NCBI RefSeq assembly: GCF_029774175.1
Contig: NZ_CP103834.1
Span: 940,501 to 1,004,500 of the forward strand
Direction: 5' to 3'
Length of the DNA stretch: 64,000 bases
DNA from: Actinobacillus genomosp. 1
GTDB taxonomy: Bacteria > Pseudomonadota > Gammaproteobacteria > Enterobacterales > Pasteurellaceae
Shown: piece after piece, positions 48,288-60,778 of the stretch
Layout of the letters: each line of letters begins with the position of its first letter
Numbering within the stretch: the first letter of the stretch is position 1
Program-made: the position numbers and the translations under genes
Notes under the pieces: generated by a model
The model's input: only the letters and a program-made list of their open reading frames with translations
Told to the model about the DNA's origin: nothing
Databases searched by the model: none

Positions 48288-49048
48288 TAATTACCGCAGA
48301 TGTGTACTGCTACTTTGGTGGATACTAATCGTTGTTGCAATTCTAACGGTAACGGCAAATCTGTAAACAAATAATTTACTTCGGTAATATCACCTAGACG
48401 AACAATTGCGCTACGACTGAATTTTGAATGATCGGTTACCAAAATCACTTGGCGCGAACTTTGCATTAATGCTCGTTTCACTTGCACTTCGTGATAATCA
48501 TAATCGAGCATTGAACCGTCACTATCAATCGCACTAATACCTAAGATCCCAAAATCCAAACGGAATTGGCTAATAAAATTCACGGTTGCTTCACCGATTA
48601 AGCCGCCGTCTGTCCGTAGATTACCGCCGGCTACCGTAATATGAAAATCTTCTTTCTGCATTAAAATGTGTGCCGCATTCAGATTATTAGTGACGATCCG
48701 CAAATTTTGGTGAGATAACAGCGCATAAGCTACCGCTTCAGAAGTCGTGCCGATATCTAAAAACAATGAAGCACCATTCGGGATCATTGTAGCTACGTGG
48801 CGCGCAATCTCATTTTTTTGCTCGGAGAAAAACTGTTTACGTTCGGTATAATCACTGTTTTCACTATTGGACGGAATGCCTGCGCCGCCGTGATGGCGAC
48901 GGATTAAATTCTTTTCGGCTAATTCATTTAAATCACGGCGAATCGTTTGAGAACTTACCTCTAATTGAGCGACTAATTCTTCGGTACTGACATAACCTAA
49001 CTGATTAACCAACTCAATGATTTTATTGTGGCGAATAGATTGTTTCAT
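48287..49048 (-). CDS. glpR: Glycerol-3-phosphate regulon repressor GlpR (DeoR family)
   Basis: I chose ATG at 49048 ([16 protein letters not shown], 253 residues) because GGAGG lies 8 bp upstream and the length matches E. coli GlpR (252). An N-terminal HTH ([20 protein letters not shown]) precedes the DeoR sensor domain, with [27 protein letters not shown] and [14 protein letters not shown]. It represses glp genes without glycerol 3-phosphate. Its stop overlaps the ubiA ATG, so the two are co-transcribed. Confidence 0.9.
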   Translation of the reverse strand: MKQSIRHNKIIELVNQLGYVSTEELVAQLEVSSQTIRRDLNELAEKNLIRRHHGGAGIPSNSENSDYTERKQFFSEQKNEIARHVATMIPNGASLFLDIGTTSEAVAYALLSHQNLRIVTNNLNAAHILMQKEDFHITVAGGNLRTDGGLIGEATVNFISQFRLDFGILGISAIDSDGSMLDYDYHEVQVKRALMQSSRQVILVTDHSKFSRSAIVRLGDITEVNYLFTDLPLPLELQQRLVSTKVAVHICGN

Positions 49049-49077
49049 TTGCTTATTCCTCCGCAAACAAAGTTTAA

Positions 49078-49107
49078 AAAAATGACCGCTTACAAGCGGT
49101 CATTTTT
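49078..49107 (-). terminator. Terminator of purB with USS core arms
   Basis: AAAAATGACCGCTT (49078-49091) pairs with AAGCGGTCATTTTT (49094-49107); in the purB sense a T run follows. It is 11 bp past the purB stop. Confidence 0.88.
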
Positions 49108-49117
49108 AACTTAAATT

Positions 49118-51174
<2,057 letters not shown>

Positions 51175-51292
51175 AAATCAAAAATGAATGAAATGATTAA
51201 GAAAAGATAAAATCAAGAATTGATTGTCAATATAACACTTTTTTGTTTATTTTTGAATGAAAAAGCAAGAAATTTATTGTTGAGAAGAATAG

Positions 51293-51325
51293 AAAAGACG
51301 CCAACGTAACCGTTTGCGTCCTTTT
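51293..51325 (-). terminator. Terminator of cydDC
   Basis: GACGCcAACG and CGTTtGCGTC form a 10-bp stem with one mismatch around TAAC, with AAAA and TTTT on the two sides; it lies 14 bp beyond the cydC stop. Confidence 0.65.
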
Positions 51326-51338
51326 AAAGCGTATTGGC

Positions 51339-53006
51339 TTAATTAATAAATTTACCGTTGTCCATGCGATAGACTTTATCGAATTTATCTAAGCCGTGTA
51401 AGCGATGAGTAATCATTAATAGGGTTCGATTTTGACAATGAGTCAAAATTAACGTCAAAATTTGTTGCTCGGTTTCACGATCCAAGCCTTCGGTCGGTTC
51501 GTCCAATAACACGATTTCCGCTTGGCTTAGTAATAAACGTGCCAAACCTAAGCGGCGTTGTTCACCGCCGGAAAGCGGTCTGCCGCCCTCTCCCAGCCAT
51601 AAATCCAAACCTTGCTCATCTAATAAATAAGCTAATCCCACTTGATTTAACACCTTAATTAACTGGGTGTCCGTCGCCTGTGCATAGCCGAATAATAAGT
51701 TATCTCGTAAGCTACTGTTAAAAATATGTACTCGCTGACTTAATGTAACAAGGTGCTGACGTAAGCTCACTTCCGTATAATCGGTAATGTTACAAGAATT
51801 TAACTGAATTTGACCGCTTGTCGGATCATAATTACGATTAAGCAGTTGGAAAATGGTACTTTTACCGCTACCTGTTTTACCTAAAATCGCCACTTTTTGT
51901 CCGGCAAAAATCTCAAATGAAATGTCCTGTAACACCGGATCAACACGATTCGGATAAGTAAACGTCACACTCTCAAATTGAACAAGCGGTTTATTTTGCT
52001 CCGTATTTTGCCAATCGCTTTTGCTGCCGAAACTTACCGACGGTTGTTGTTCGGTAATTTCATTTAAGCGTTCTGCCGCAGTAATTACCTGACCCAAATG
52101 TAAAAACGCTAACCCAATCGGCATTAAAATCTCTGCCGATGCCATCACACAAAATACCACTAGTGCGATCAATGCTTCTGGGTACTCGGCGGAAGGCACA
52201 TTAATTGCGGTTGAAGCCAAGTAAATTACCACGCAAAGCAAAATGCCGTTCGAAAAGATCAACAATGCGTTGGATAAGCCGGTTAATCTGCTCTCTTTAC
52301 TTTGTGCATTCAACCACTCTTTTTCTGTTTGATTCAGCTTATCGCTTGCTTGAGCGACCACACCGAATAATAAAAATTCTGCGTGCATTTGGATCCATTC
52401 AATAAATTGGCTACGATAATTTGCCCGCGCTTGTACTACGATTGCACCGGATTTTCTCCCTAAACGATAAAACAACATTGGGAAAATAATCAGTAACGCA
52501 GTTAATGATCCACAAATAACTAAAGCAAGTAACGGTGAAACAAAAGACAAACCGATACCCATAAATGCAATGAGCATAATCGCACTGACAAACGGAGACA
52601 TTAGATTTAGATATAACGTATCTAAAGTATCGACATCCGCGACTAAACGGTTAAGCAACTCACTGTTTCTAAAACGATTTAAACCGCTCGGACTAAGCGG
52701 AATCAGCTTACGAAATACGGTAACGCGTAAATTAGCCAATACTCGGAATGTGGCATCATGCGTCACCAAACGCTCAAAATAACGTGAGATCGTCCGTCCG
52801 ATTGCTAAGCCTCTTACGCCTGACGACGGATAAAAGAAATTAAAAATAATTGCCGAGCCGGCTAAAAAGGATGCGGATAAAAACCAACCGGATAAACTTA
52901 ATAAACCGATACTTGCGGTTAAACCCGCTATTGCTAATACAATACCCAATAATAAACGTCCCCAATGGGTACGATAAAGAGAGAGGAAAGGAAAAATTGA
53001 TTTCAT
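51339..53006 (-). CDS. cydC: CydC, ABC exporter subunit for cysteine/glutathione
   Basis: 555 residues. The N-terminal six-helix ABC membrane domain is followed by an ATPase: Walker A GKTGSGKST, signature LSGGEQRRLG, Walker B EIVLLDEPTEG and H-loop MITHRLHG. CydDC exports cysteine and glutathione to the periplasm and is required for assembly of the cytochrome bd oxidase. It follows cydD by 10 bp, forming one operon. Pasteurellaceae depend on bd oxidase for low-oxygen growth. Confidence 0.95.
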   Translation of the reverse strand: MKSIFPFLSLYRTHWGRLLLGIVLAIAGLTASIGLLSLSGWFLSASFLAGSAIIFNFFYPSSGVRGLAIGRTISRYFERLVTHDATFRVLANLRVTVFRKLIPLSPSGLNRFRNSELLNRLVADVDTLDTLYLNLMSPFVSAIMLIAFMGIGLSFVSPLLALVICGSLTALLIIFPMLFYRLGRKSGAIVVQARANYRSQFIEWIQMHAEFLLFGVVAQASDKLNQTEKEWLNAQSKESRLTGLSNALLIFSNGILLCVVIYLASTAINVPSAEYPEALIALVVFCVMASAEILMPIGLAFLHLGQVITAAERLNEITEQQPSVSFGSKSDWQNTEQNKPLVQFESVTFTYPNRVDPVLQDISFEIFAGQKVAILGKTGSGKSTIFQLLNRNYDPTSGQIQLNSCNITDYTEVSLRQHLVTLSQRVHIFNSSLRDNLLFGYAQATDTQLIKVLNQVGLAYLLDEQGLDLWLGEGGRPLSGGEQRRLGLARLLLSQAEIVLLDEPTEGLDRETEQQILTLILTHCQNRTLLMITHRLHGLDKFDKVYRMDNGKFIN

Positions 53007-53016
53007 GTATCACCTA

Positions 53017-54759
53017 TTAGTATTGCTGCAATTCTGCAAAATATCCTTCTTTTTCGACCGCTTCGAAACCGCCTTTTTGTACGATTTCACCTTGTTTCAT
53101 CACCCAAATTTCATCACATTGTTTGAGATCTTCAATACGGTGCGTAATCATTAAAGTGGTTTGCGTTTGGCTTAAATGTTGCAATGCATTTAACACTTGT
53201 TGTTCGGATTGCATATCCAAGCTGGCGGTCGGCTCATCTAGCAAAAGCAATTCATAATCTCGCAATAATGCACGCGCAATTGCAATACGCTGCGCTTGTC
53301 CGCCGGAAATACCGGCATTCGCATCTTGTACTTGGCTGTCTAAACCTAAACGGTAAACAAATTCATCCGCTTTGGATAACGCTAACGCTCGATCCAATTT
53401 GGATTCGCTCGCATTCGGATTCCCCAATAAGATATTCTCTCTCAACGACCCTTTAATCAATTGCGGATTTTGTCCGACCCATGCGAGTTTTTGACGGTAT
53501 TGCGCTAAACTCAGCTCACGCAATTCAATTCCGTTTATGGTTACCGAACCTTGATAAGGTAAGAAACCTAATAACATATTCATTAACGAGCTTTTACCAG
53601 CACCGCTTTGTCCGACGAGCGCAATATGTTGTTGCGCCGCAATAGTAAAACTTAACGGCTTGGTTAAGGCTTTACCTTGAGGCGAAAGAATCACGCACTC
53701 TTTCGCAATGATTTCAAGCGGTCGATTCGGCAAATCTTTTTGCAAATCGGTTTGTAGTTGCGTCACTTGTTGATTTAAAAATCGCTCAATATTATCCGCC
53801 GCACCGATTGCCGCCGCTTTATCGTGATAAAACACGCCTAAATCGCGTAACGGTTGGTAAAATTCCGGTGCCAGCATTAAGCAGAAAAAGCCGATAAATA
53901 GACTGACTCCCGTTCCGTAATAGCCGAAATCCAACTCACCCAAATAAATAAAGCCGAAATAAACCGCCATTACCGCAATAGAAACCGCAGTAAAAAACTC
54001 CAATACTGCTGAAGAAAGAAACGCCATTTTCAGCACATCCATCGTACTTATACGAAATTCCTCGGTACTTTGATAAATTTGCTCGGTTTGTTTTTCTGCC
54101 TGACCGAATAAACGAATAGTCTCCAACCCTCTTAACTTATCTAAAAATTGACCGCTAATACGAGAAAGTACACCAATATTGCGTTGGTTCGCTTCCACCG
54201 CTTTAATACCGGCTAACGCCATAAAAATAGGTAATAGCGGTAAAGTGGCAAACAAAATAAGCCCTGCCGCCCAGTTAATCGGGAACACAAAGCAGAGAAT
54301 AATCATTGGTACAATTACCGATAAAAATTGCTGCGGCAAGTAACGAGCATAAAAATTATGTAGGTTTTCCACTTGTTCCAACATTAATGTCGCCCAACTT
54401 CCCGACGGCTTTTGCTGCATACTCATTGGTCCGATTTCAACCAATTTTGCCATAATTTGTTCACGTAAATGTAAACGTAGCGTTTGACCCGCTTTAAAGC
54501 CGGTACGTTCACGTAACCAAATCAATAGCGCACGACCGCTAAAACAAACAAATAACAAGCCGAGTTCCACTAAGAATGTTTGAGGGCTTTGATGTTCAAT
54601 AATCATTTTATGTAACATCGTTGCTAAAAGTGCCATTTGTCCAATCATCAATACAGCACTCAAACTACCGAGTAACACATTAAAATACATCCATTTTTTA
54701 ATGATCTTTTGCTGCCCTCGAAGCCATTTTTGCAACTGTCTTTGTCGTTGTTTTTCCAT
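53017..54759 (-). CDS. cydD: CydD, ABC exporter subunit for cysteine/glutathione
   Basis: 580 residues, the first of the cydDC pair. It has an ABC membrane domain (about residues 20-310) and an ATPase with Walker A GQSGAGKSS, signature ISGGQAQRIA, Walker B ELLLLDEPTAS and H-loop MITHRIED. It forms the heterodimer with CydC in the inner membrane. cydAB is not in the window. Confidence 0.95.
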   Translation of the reverse strand: MEKQRQRQLQKWLRGQQKIIKKWMYFNVLLGSLSAVLMIGQMALLATMLHKMIIEHQSPQTFLVELGLLFVCFSGRALLIWLRERTGFKAGQTLRLHLREQIMAKLVEIGPMSMQQKPSGSWATLMLEQVENLHNFYARYLPQQFLSVIVPMIILCFVFPINWAAGLILFATLPLLPIFMALAGIKAVEANQRNIGVLSRISGQFLDKLRGLETIRLFGQAEKQTEQIYQSTEEFRISTMDVLKMAFLSSAVLEFFTAVSIAVMAVYFGFIYLGELDFGYYGTGVSLFIGFFCLMLAPEFYQPLRDLGVFYHDKAAAIGAADNIERFLNQQVTQLQTDLQKDLPNRPLEIIAKECVILSPQGKALTKPLSFTIAAQQHIALVGQSGAGKSSLMNMLLGFLPYQGSVTINGIELRELSLAQYRQKLAWVGQNPQLIKGSLRENILLGNPNASESKLDRALALSKADEFVYRLGLDSQVQDANAGISGGQAQRIAIARALLRDYELLLLDEPTASLDMQSEQQVLNALQHLSQTQTTLMITHRIEDLKQCDEIWVMKQGEIVQKGGFEAVEKEGYFAELQQY

Positions 54760-54854
54760 ATTTGATCAATTTTTGTTTAATTTAGATAACACGTTGAATT
54801 GAATTGGATTTTAGCACGTTATCTGCCATTCTTGGGCAAAATTTATAGAAAAAA

Positions 54855-54900
54855 TAAGCGGTCTGCTTTGCAAAAAAATTCACAAAATAGACCGCTTGTT
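54855..54900. terminator. Inverted USS pair after tamB
   Basis: AAGCGGTCT (54856-54864) pairs with AGACCGCTT (54889-54897) around TTTGCAAAAA. It lies just past the tamB stop on the minus strand. Confidence 0.65.
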
Positions 54901-54917
54901 TAAAATACTTGATGAAA

Positions 54918-57900
54918 TTACTCAAACATTTCATCAAATTCAAAACGATACATTAAATCGACCGCTTGATTTACACTTGATACCCATTGCAAATAAAGTC
55001 TCGGTGCTAAATTATAGCGTAGGGTTAATTCGGTAAGTGCGGCAAAAATGCCGACTCCGTATTTCACTTTAAATTTAGGCGTTAAGCTCGCACTGACTTC
55101 CACTTTAGTATTGTCACCAATCCCTGCCGTCGTCACGTTTAAATCTTTTAAGCCGAAAGTACTGCCTACCGCCCCAACGGTTTTACTGCTTTTCGATAAG
55201 CTCATACTGATTAACGCCGCCGCCATCGAATTACTGGATCCCGCATCGCCGCTATTATCTAACGAGCGACCGGTCAGTACATACGAGAGGGCTTCATTCT
55301 GTGACATCGCCGGCTCGGAGAATACTTTTACTTCCGAGCTATCCGCTAAACCGATAACTTTTACCCCGGCGGTTACACTCGGATCTTCCATGGCTTCAGG
55401 ATTACGAATCGCTTCAATATTTAACGAAGGTTGCGACGGTAATCCGGCAAAGCTGATCACGCCTTTACGAATTAGTAAATCTTGTCCGAATGACGCATAA
55501 CGCCCGTTTTTTAAATTTACTTGTCCGTATAAACCGAGTCCCTGTTTACCTTGACGTACCGCAATCGTCCCGTTTAAATGACTTTTTAAACCATAAGCAT
55601 TAATACTGACATCATCGCCGATATTGATATTAATATTTGCTTTGATTGCCATACCGCCGGCGGTTTTATCCGGAATCTGACGCTGAGCTAACGGCACTTT
55701 TTGTTTTACCGAACCGTCCATAATCACTTCATCACCGCTAACGCTTACCGCACTTTCCGGTAAGGATTCGACCGCAATTCGCGCCCAAGGAATATCAATA
55801 TTACCACCTAAGATAAGTTCTTTCGGTGTTGCGGTTACTTCAATATTCGGGCTAAATTCCACTTTCGCCATATTCGGCACGTTTACGCGGAAGCGATGCG
55901 CTTGGGCGTGTACTCTGGTTTTCCACGCATCTAAACGTCGCCAATCCGCATCGCCGTCCAAACGCAATTCGCTTTCCGTGGTTTGTACTCGACCGGAAAG
56001 CGTTGAAGTCGCACCGTGGAAATTTAACGCTAAATGACCGCCGGTGACATCAAACGGCATTGCACTCGCTTTCGCCCGTAACTCGCTAAGATTTAACGTG
56101 CCGTTTAATAACGGTGCGGTGACAGTTCCTCCGACTGACAAACGTGCATTGATATTGCCGTCAATCGATTCACCTCCGGTTAATAACGGCTTAATCAATT
56201 TAAGCGTAAGCTGATCAATATGAATACTACCGGATAATTTACGTGCATTAGCCACATCATTCATCACGAGATCCGTCGCAAGGCGACCGTTATTTTCCAC
56301 TTTAATATCGCTTTTCAGCTTCAAATTATTATCCGCTAAATTCGCATTCACTTTAACCGGACTTAATGTGAGAGGGAAACTATTGCCTCCGTCTAATTTT
56401 TGCACCAATTTCAAGGCGTTAGAATTCAATTCTAAATTCACCTGCGGCTGTTTATTCTTAAACCAAGCGGCATCACCTTTGGCATTAATAATGCCGGATA
56501 ATTGGGTATTTTTATCTAAAAACGCCTGAATTGCCGCTAAATCGAATTGCTTGATTTCAAACGGTACTTTACCCTCTTGACCGGCATCAAATGCCTGTGG
56601 AAAACACAAATTAATTTTGGGATTGTTCCAACAATGGGCAGAAACATTCGCATTAACTTGCTTGTTATCGTAGCTAACATTCACTGTTTGGTTGGTTTTA
56701 AACGAACCGAAGTCCGTGCTATCAATAGCGACTTGACTTAGTTGCCCTTTCCACACTTGCTGTAAGCGGTCGAATTTTCCCGAAAGCTGCAAACTCGCCC
56801 CAATCGGATTACCTTTCGCATTCAGTTTTAAACTATGATTTTCCTCACTGCCATTCGCCACTAAGCTGGCATTCTCTACCTGTACATCGCCGTATACCAA
56901 TTGCGCTAAATTTATCGCTAAATTACCTTGAATCGTTTTTTCGGTGGTCACTTTACCTTTTGCGACCAAGTTTTTTAGATTAAGCTGATCATAGCTTAAA
57001 CTTTTAGCGACTAAATCCAGATCTAAATTAGGTTCGGCAACTTTACCGGTCAGCTTCACATTCCCTTGAATATTTGCCGCTAATTTAGGTAATAAACCGC
57101 TTAAATTCGGCGCATTAATTTGCGCCGCAAAGTCTGATTTATCACTTAAGACTCCCTTTAGCGCAATATTATTTTCACCGTAAACCAACGTGGCGGAAGG
57201 TACGTCTAATAAAGTGTCACGATTCGATTTAATCTCACCTTTGAGCTGTAAATTTTTTTGCAAAAGCGAACCGTTCAAATCTAAATGAGAAACCTCAACA
57301 TTCCAATCCGAACCGTTTTCTCCTCGTCCCGCATAGCCTTTAGATTGCAAACCGCCGGAAAGCACTGCAGCCCATTGCGGTGCCAGCGATTTGGTATTGA
57401 TCGCATTTAGATCCGTTTTCGCATCCCATGCCACTCCGTTTTCCCAATTAATATTTCCGCTTAAATTTGCTTTACCCTCTAAAGCATTCAGCGTAAGTTG
57501 CTCAATATTAAATTGGCTAATTTCGCCTTGCCCTTTTAGATGCGCGTAACTTGCCGGAATGCCCATACCTGTCGCATTCACTTTTGTATCTAGTTGATAA
57601 TTAAGTAAATCGCCGGTGAGTAAGAAATCAATTTTTTCTAATTTCAACGGATCAGTTCCTTTTTCCGGTATAAACGGATAGGAAACCGCTTCACTGGCTA
57701 AGTGAAGATTTAATGGCGTTTTCGGCTCGGCAAGCTGAACCTCACCGGTTAAACGAGCTTTTACTGCACCGTTTGTTTGAATATCCAGCGAAGTTTTACC
57801 AAATAATTCACCGTTTAATACTACTTTTGCTTGGCTTGCCGGAATTTTTAGATCCGCTAATAATGGTGAATCCGCATTTAACGTCCAATTGAGAGGGTAA

Positions 57901-58877
57901 TTTTCCGCTAATGTCAGTAAGCCGTTGCCGTTAATATTACCTCGATCACTTTTTAGCAATAGTTGTGATAACTCGATCGCTTGTTGATCCGCTTTTGCCT
58001 GCAATAAAAGCGATTCTAGCTTCACAATGGATTGAGGTGTAACGAACTTTCCGTCCTTATCTTTTACTTTCTGTTCTATGTGAATATTTTTGGCTTCCAA
58101 TTGTGGAATTACCGCATCTAAAGGCAATTTAATCGGTGCTTGTTTGGTCAATAACGGTTGTGCCAATTTAGCTTTAATTTCTGCCCAATCAATGGTAGAA
58201 GCGGTCTGTTTTACCGATTCTTTTGCAATATTTTGTGTTTTTTCGACCGCTTGTGCCGCACTTGCCGGCGCAAGTGAAACCGTTAAACCGTCTAATTCGG
58301 TCGGGGCTAAATTCACAGCTCTGCCTTTGCCTGAAATCCCCGAATGGAAATGCGTTAAAGCAATATCCATTTCATCGACTTTGACTTGAATATTGTCTAA
58401 AACAATCTTGTTAGCCGATATGCCTACCGGTAAATTCAATTCGGTAAAAGGTTCGCTTTCCTTCTCCGGTTGCGCAGGCGGTAATTTAGCCGTATCAATC
58501 TCAACTTTCGTATCTTTTAATGCGAGATTCTCAACGCAGCTTTCCAGTCTTAATAAACAACCGAAGCCGATCTGTAAATCCGCTTGTCCGACCGCAACAT
58601 CCACTCCATCCGTCACAAATTTAGTATCGGATAAAGTTAATCCGTCTTGCAGACTACCTTTTACACTGCCGATAGTTAATGGTTCGAGAAATTTATCCGC
58701 CAATTCGAATGCGGTTCGTTGCCCTTTTCCCGTCATTAAAAAAACGAATGGAATTAAAATCAAACACAATAAACCGCAACCGAGATGACGTAACCAACGC
58801 CATTTACTTTTTTTGGTCGTTACGAGATCTTGCTCCGTTTGTTCATTTTCTACTTGTTGATGATGTTGCTCGCTCAT
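54918..58877 (-). CDS. tamB: TamB, translocation and assembly module inner-membrane protein
   Basis: 1,319 residues from the second ATG at 58877 (MSEQHHQQVEN); the first ATG at 58889 is equally possible as neither has a clear ribosome site. One N-terminal membrane segment (LGCGLLCLILIPFVFLMTG), then a very long periplasmic AsmA/beta-groove region, and the C-terminal TamB domain ending LYLQWVSSVNQAVDLMYRFEFDE. TamB spans the periplasm with TamA, aiding outer-membrane protein and lipid transport. tamA lies 46-58 bp upstream. Confidence 0.93.
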   Translation of the reverse strand: MSEQHHQQVENEQTEQDLVTTKKSKWRWLRHLGCGLLCLILIPFVFLMTGKGQRTAFELADKFLEPLTIGSVKGSLQDGLTLSDTKFVTDGVDVAVGQADLQIGFGCLLRLESCVENLALKDTKVEIDTAKLPPAQPEKESEPFTELNLPVGISANKIVLDNIQVKVDEMDIALTHFHSGISGKGRAVNLAPTELDGLTVSLAPASAAQAVEKTQNIAKESVKQTASTIDWAEIKAKLAQPLLTKQAPIKLPLDAVIPQLEAKNIHIEQKVKDKDGKFVTPQSIVKLESLLLQAKADQQAIELSQLLLKSDRGNINGNGLLTLAENYPLNWTLNADSPLLADLKIPASQAKVVLNGELFGKTSLDIQTNGAVKARLTGEVQLAEPKTPLNLHLASEAVSYPFIPEKGTDPLKLEKIDFLLTGDLLNYQLDTKVNATGMGIPASYAHLKGQGEISQFNIEQLTLNALEGKANLSGNINWENGVAWDAKTDLNAINTKSLAPQWAAVLSGGLQSKGYAGRGENGSDWNVEVSHLDLNGSLLQKNLQLKGEIKSNRDTLLDVPSATLVYGENNIALKGVLSDKSDFAAQINAPNLSGLLPKLAANIQGNVKLTGKVAEPNLDLDLVAKSLSYDQLNLKNLVAKGKVTTEKTIQGNLAINLAQLVYGDVQVENASLVANGSEENHSLKLNAKGNPIGASLQLSGKFDRLQQVWKGQLSQVAIDSTDFGSFKTNQTVNVSYDNKQVNANVSAHCWNNPKINLCFPQAFDAGQEGKVPFEIKQFDLAAIQAFLDKNTQLSGIINAKGDAAWFKNKQPQVNLELNSNALKLVQKLDGGNSFPLTLSPVKVNANLADNNLKLKSDIKVENNGRLATDLVMNDVANARKLSGSIHIDQLTLKLIKPLLTGGESIDGNINARLSVGGTVTAPLLNGTLNLSELRAKASAMPFDVTGGHLALNFHGATSTLSGRVQTTESELRLDGDADWRRLDAWKTRVHAQAHRFRVNVPNMAKVEFSPNIEVTATPKELILGGNIDIPWARIAVESLPESAVSVSGDEVIMDGSVKQKVPLAQRQIPDKTAGGMAIKANININIGDDVSINAYGLKSHLNGTIAVRQGKQGLGLYGQVNLKNGRYASFGQDLLIRKGVISFAGLPSQPSLNIEAIRNPEAMEDPSVTAGVKVIGLADSSEVKVFSEPAMSQNEALSYVLTGRSLDNSGDAGSSNSMAAALISMSLSKSSKTVGAVGSTFGLKDLNVTTAGIGDNTKVEVSASLTPKFKVKYGVGIFAALTELTLRYNLAPRLYLQWVSSVNQAVDLMYRFEFDEMFE

Positions 58878-58935
58878 GGCTGTTACCATTTATCTAATAC
58901 AAATAAAGCGGACAAATTTATCCGCTTGAATAATT

Positions 58936-60762
58936 TTATAATTCCGAACCTAAGCCGATATAAAATTGCACACCTTTTTCATTATTCGGTGATCTGACCG
59001 GCGTTGCCAAATCCAACTTAATCGCACCGATTGGTGAAGCCCAGCGTACGCCAATCCCTGCACCGGAATGTAAATCCTTCGCTTCAAACTTATTTGAGGC
59101 TAAACCCGTATCATAAAAAAGCGCCGCCCACCAATCCGGATAAATCTGATATTGGTATTCTGCGGTTGCGGTCGCAAGGTGAGATCCGCCAATCAACTTA
59201 CCGTTTTTCGGATCTCTAGGAGAAATATCTTTATAACCGAATCCTCGTATGCTCATATCACCACCGGCGAAATAACGTAATGCCGGAGGAATTCGATGGA
59301 AATCTTTAGAATGAATATGACCGACTTCACCGCGTAAGAAAAAACGATGATGATCAAAATAAGTTCTGACCCAAGTACTTGAAGCTTTCCAACTATAAAA
59401 ATTTACATCCGAAGCGAAAGCTTTCGTGCCCCAGTTCACCGTTAATCTTTGACTGTCTCCCCAAAGCGGAAAACGATTACCGTCCGAACGAGTGCGATTT
59501 AGCGATGCGGTCGGATAAACTAATAAGGTACGATGAGATTCATCCGCTTGGGTAAAAGAATCATAACGGGCTTTTACCCCGGCTGAAAATGACCAGCCGG
59601 TTTCATGCGTCCAAAATCGTTGAAAACCGATAGTTGCCGCCGTTGATTTAGTATCGTTTTGATCTTCGTTTTCTAACGAACCGGAGAATTGATAATAGTA
59701 ATGCAAAGGATCTTCACGTAAAGGAATATTATAGCCGAACTCAAAACGTTGCTCCGGCGCGGAAATATAAGTACGCGATTCAATGTTATGTCCGCGGCTA
59801 TTAATCCATGGTTTTTTCCAGTTTAGCTGAAAACGAGGACCGACATCGGTTGCAAAGCCGATTCCCACCTCTACATCATTTTTTTTCTTCGGCTGAAATA
59901 ACACGTTTAGATCGACCGTTTTTTCTTCTTCGTTTAAATGCGGTTCGACTAATACGGAAGAAAACCAATTACTTGACGAATAATCCGATGTGATTTTAGA
60001 TAAATCGTTAGCATCGTAAGCCTCACCGGATTCAACGGTTAAGATATTACGCAGATACTCTTCTTTAATTTGATTATCGGTAAACCTAATTTCACCATAG
60101 CGATAACGTACACCGCTTTCATAGCCTAAACGCCAATCCGCCGAATGGTCTTTCGGATAAATTTCTAATCGATGATATAACCAGTTTCCGTCAAAATAAC
60201 CTTTTTTAAAGGCTAAACTTTCAATATTACTTTTAAAACCGTCATACTGTTCGTGATTTAAATCCGTTCCTTTCTTCGGTACGGAATCGACTAATTTAGT
60301 AAAATCTTCATCTTTACTTGCCTCACCGCTAAGACGAACGTCCGTTTCATCTATTTTAACTTTTTGACTGTCCAGCTCGACATTTAAGGTCAGTAACGGC
60401 TTTTTATTTACTCTAGGCGTATAAATAAATTGATACCGGGTATTGTAGTAGCCTTTAGCTCGCAATGCTTTATCTACTGCGGTTTGTACCAAATATTGAT
60501 GACGTTCCGAACCGTCCGCATATTCTTTTGCAATCTGTCCAAGATAAATTTGGACATTCGCCCAAGCGTCTTTATCTTTATTCTCAATGCCTTTTACCTC
60601 TAAATCGACGGCAGCCTCAATCTTTGACTCCGGCGAACTTGCTTCCGTATTCTCCGATTGCTCGGCAGAATCGTCTTCGGATAGTACAGCTTGCTGAGCA
60701 TAACCGATTTGAGTAAATGCAAGTAAACAACAATAGCTTAATAAATGCGGTTTAAAATTCAC
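58936..60762 (-). CDS. tamA: TamA, Omp85-family outer-membrane protein
   Basis: 608 residues with a Sec signal (MNFKPHLLSYCCLLAFTQIGYAQQ, cleaved after about residue 22). An acidic linker is followed by three POTRA domains (about residues 50-290) and a 16-strand Omp85 barrel with SIRGFGYKDISP (loop 6) and a C-terminal beta-signal QFYIGLGSEL. Together with TamB it inserts certain outer-membrane proteins such as autotransporters. It heads the tamAB pair. Confidence 0.94.
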   Translation of the reverse strand: MNFKPHLLSYCCLLAFTQIGYAQQAVLSEDDSAEQSENTEASSPESKIEAAVDLEVKGIENKDKDAWANVQIYLGQIAKEYADGSERHQYLVQTAVDKALRAKGYYNTRYQFIYTPRVNKKPLLTLNVELDSQKVKIDETDVRLSGEASKDEDFTKLVDSVPKKGTDLNHEQYDGFKSNIESLAFKKGYFDGNWLYHRLEIYPKDHSADWRLGYESGVRYRYGEIRFTDNQIKEEYLRNILTVESGEAYDANDLSKITSDYSSSNWFSSVLVEPHLNEEEKTVDLNVLFQPKKKNDVEVGIGFATDVGPRFQLNWKKPWINSRGHNIESRTYISAPEQRFEFGYNIPLREDPLHYYYQFSGSLENEDQNDTKSTAATIGFQRFWTHETGWSFSAGVKARYDSFTQADESHRTLLVYPTASLNRTRSDGNRFPLWGDSQRLTVNWGTKAFASDVNFYSWKASSTWVRTYFDHHRFFLRGEVGHIHSKDFHRIPPALRYFAGGDMSIRGFGYKDISPRDPKNGKLIGGSHLATATAEYQYQIYPDWWAALFYDTGLASNKFEAKDLHSGAGIGVRWASPIGAIKLDLATPVRSPNNEKGVQFYIGLGSEL

Positions 60763-60778
60763 GATAATGTCCTAATGA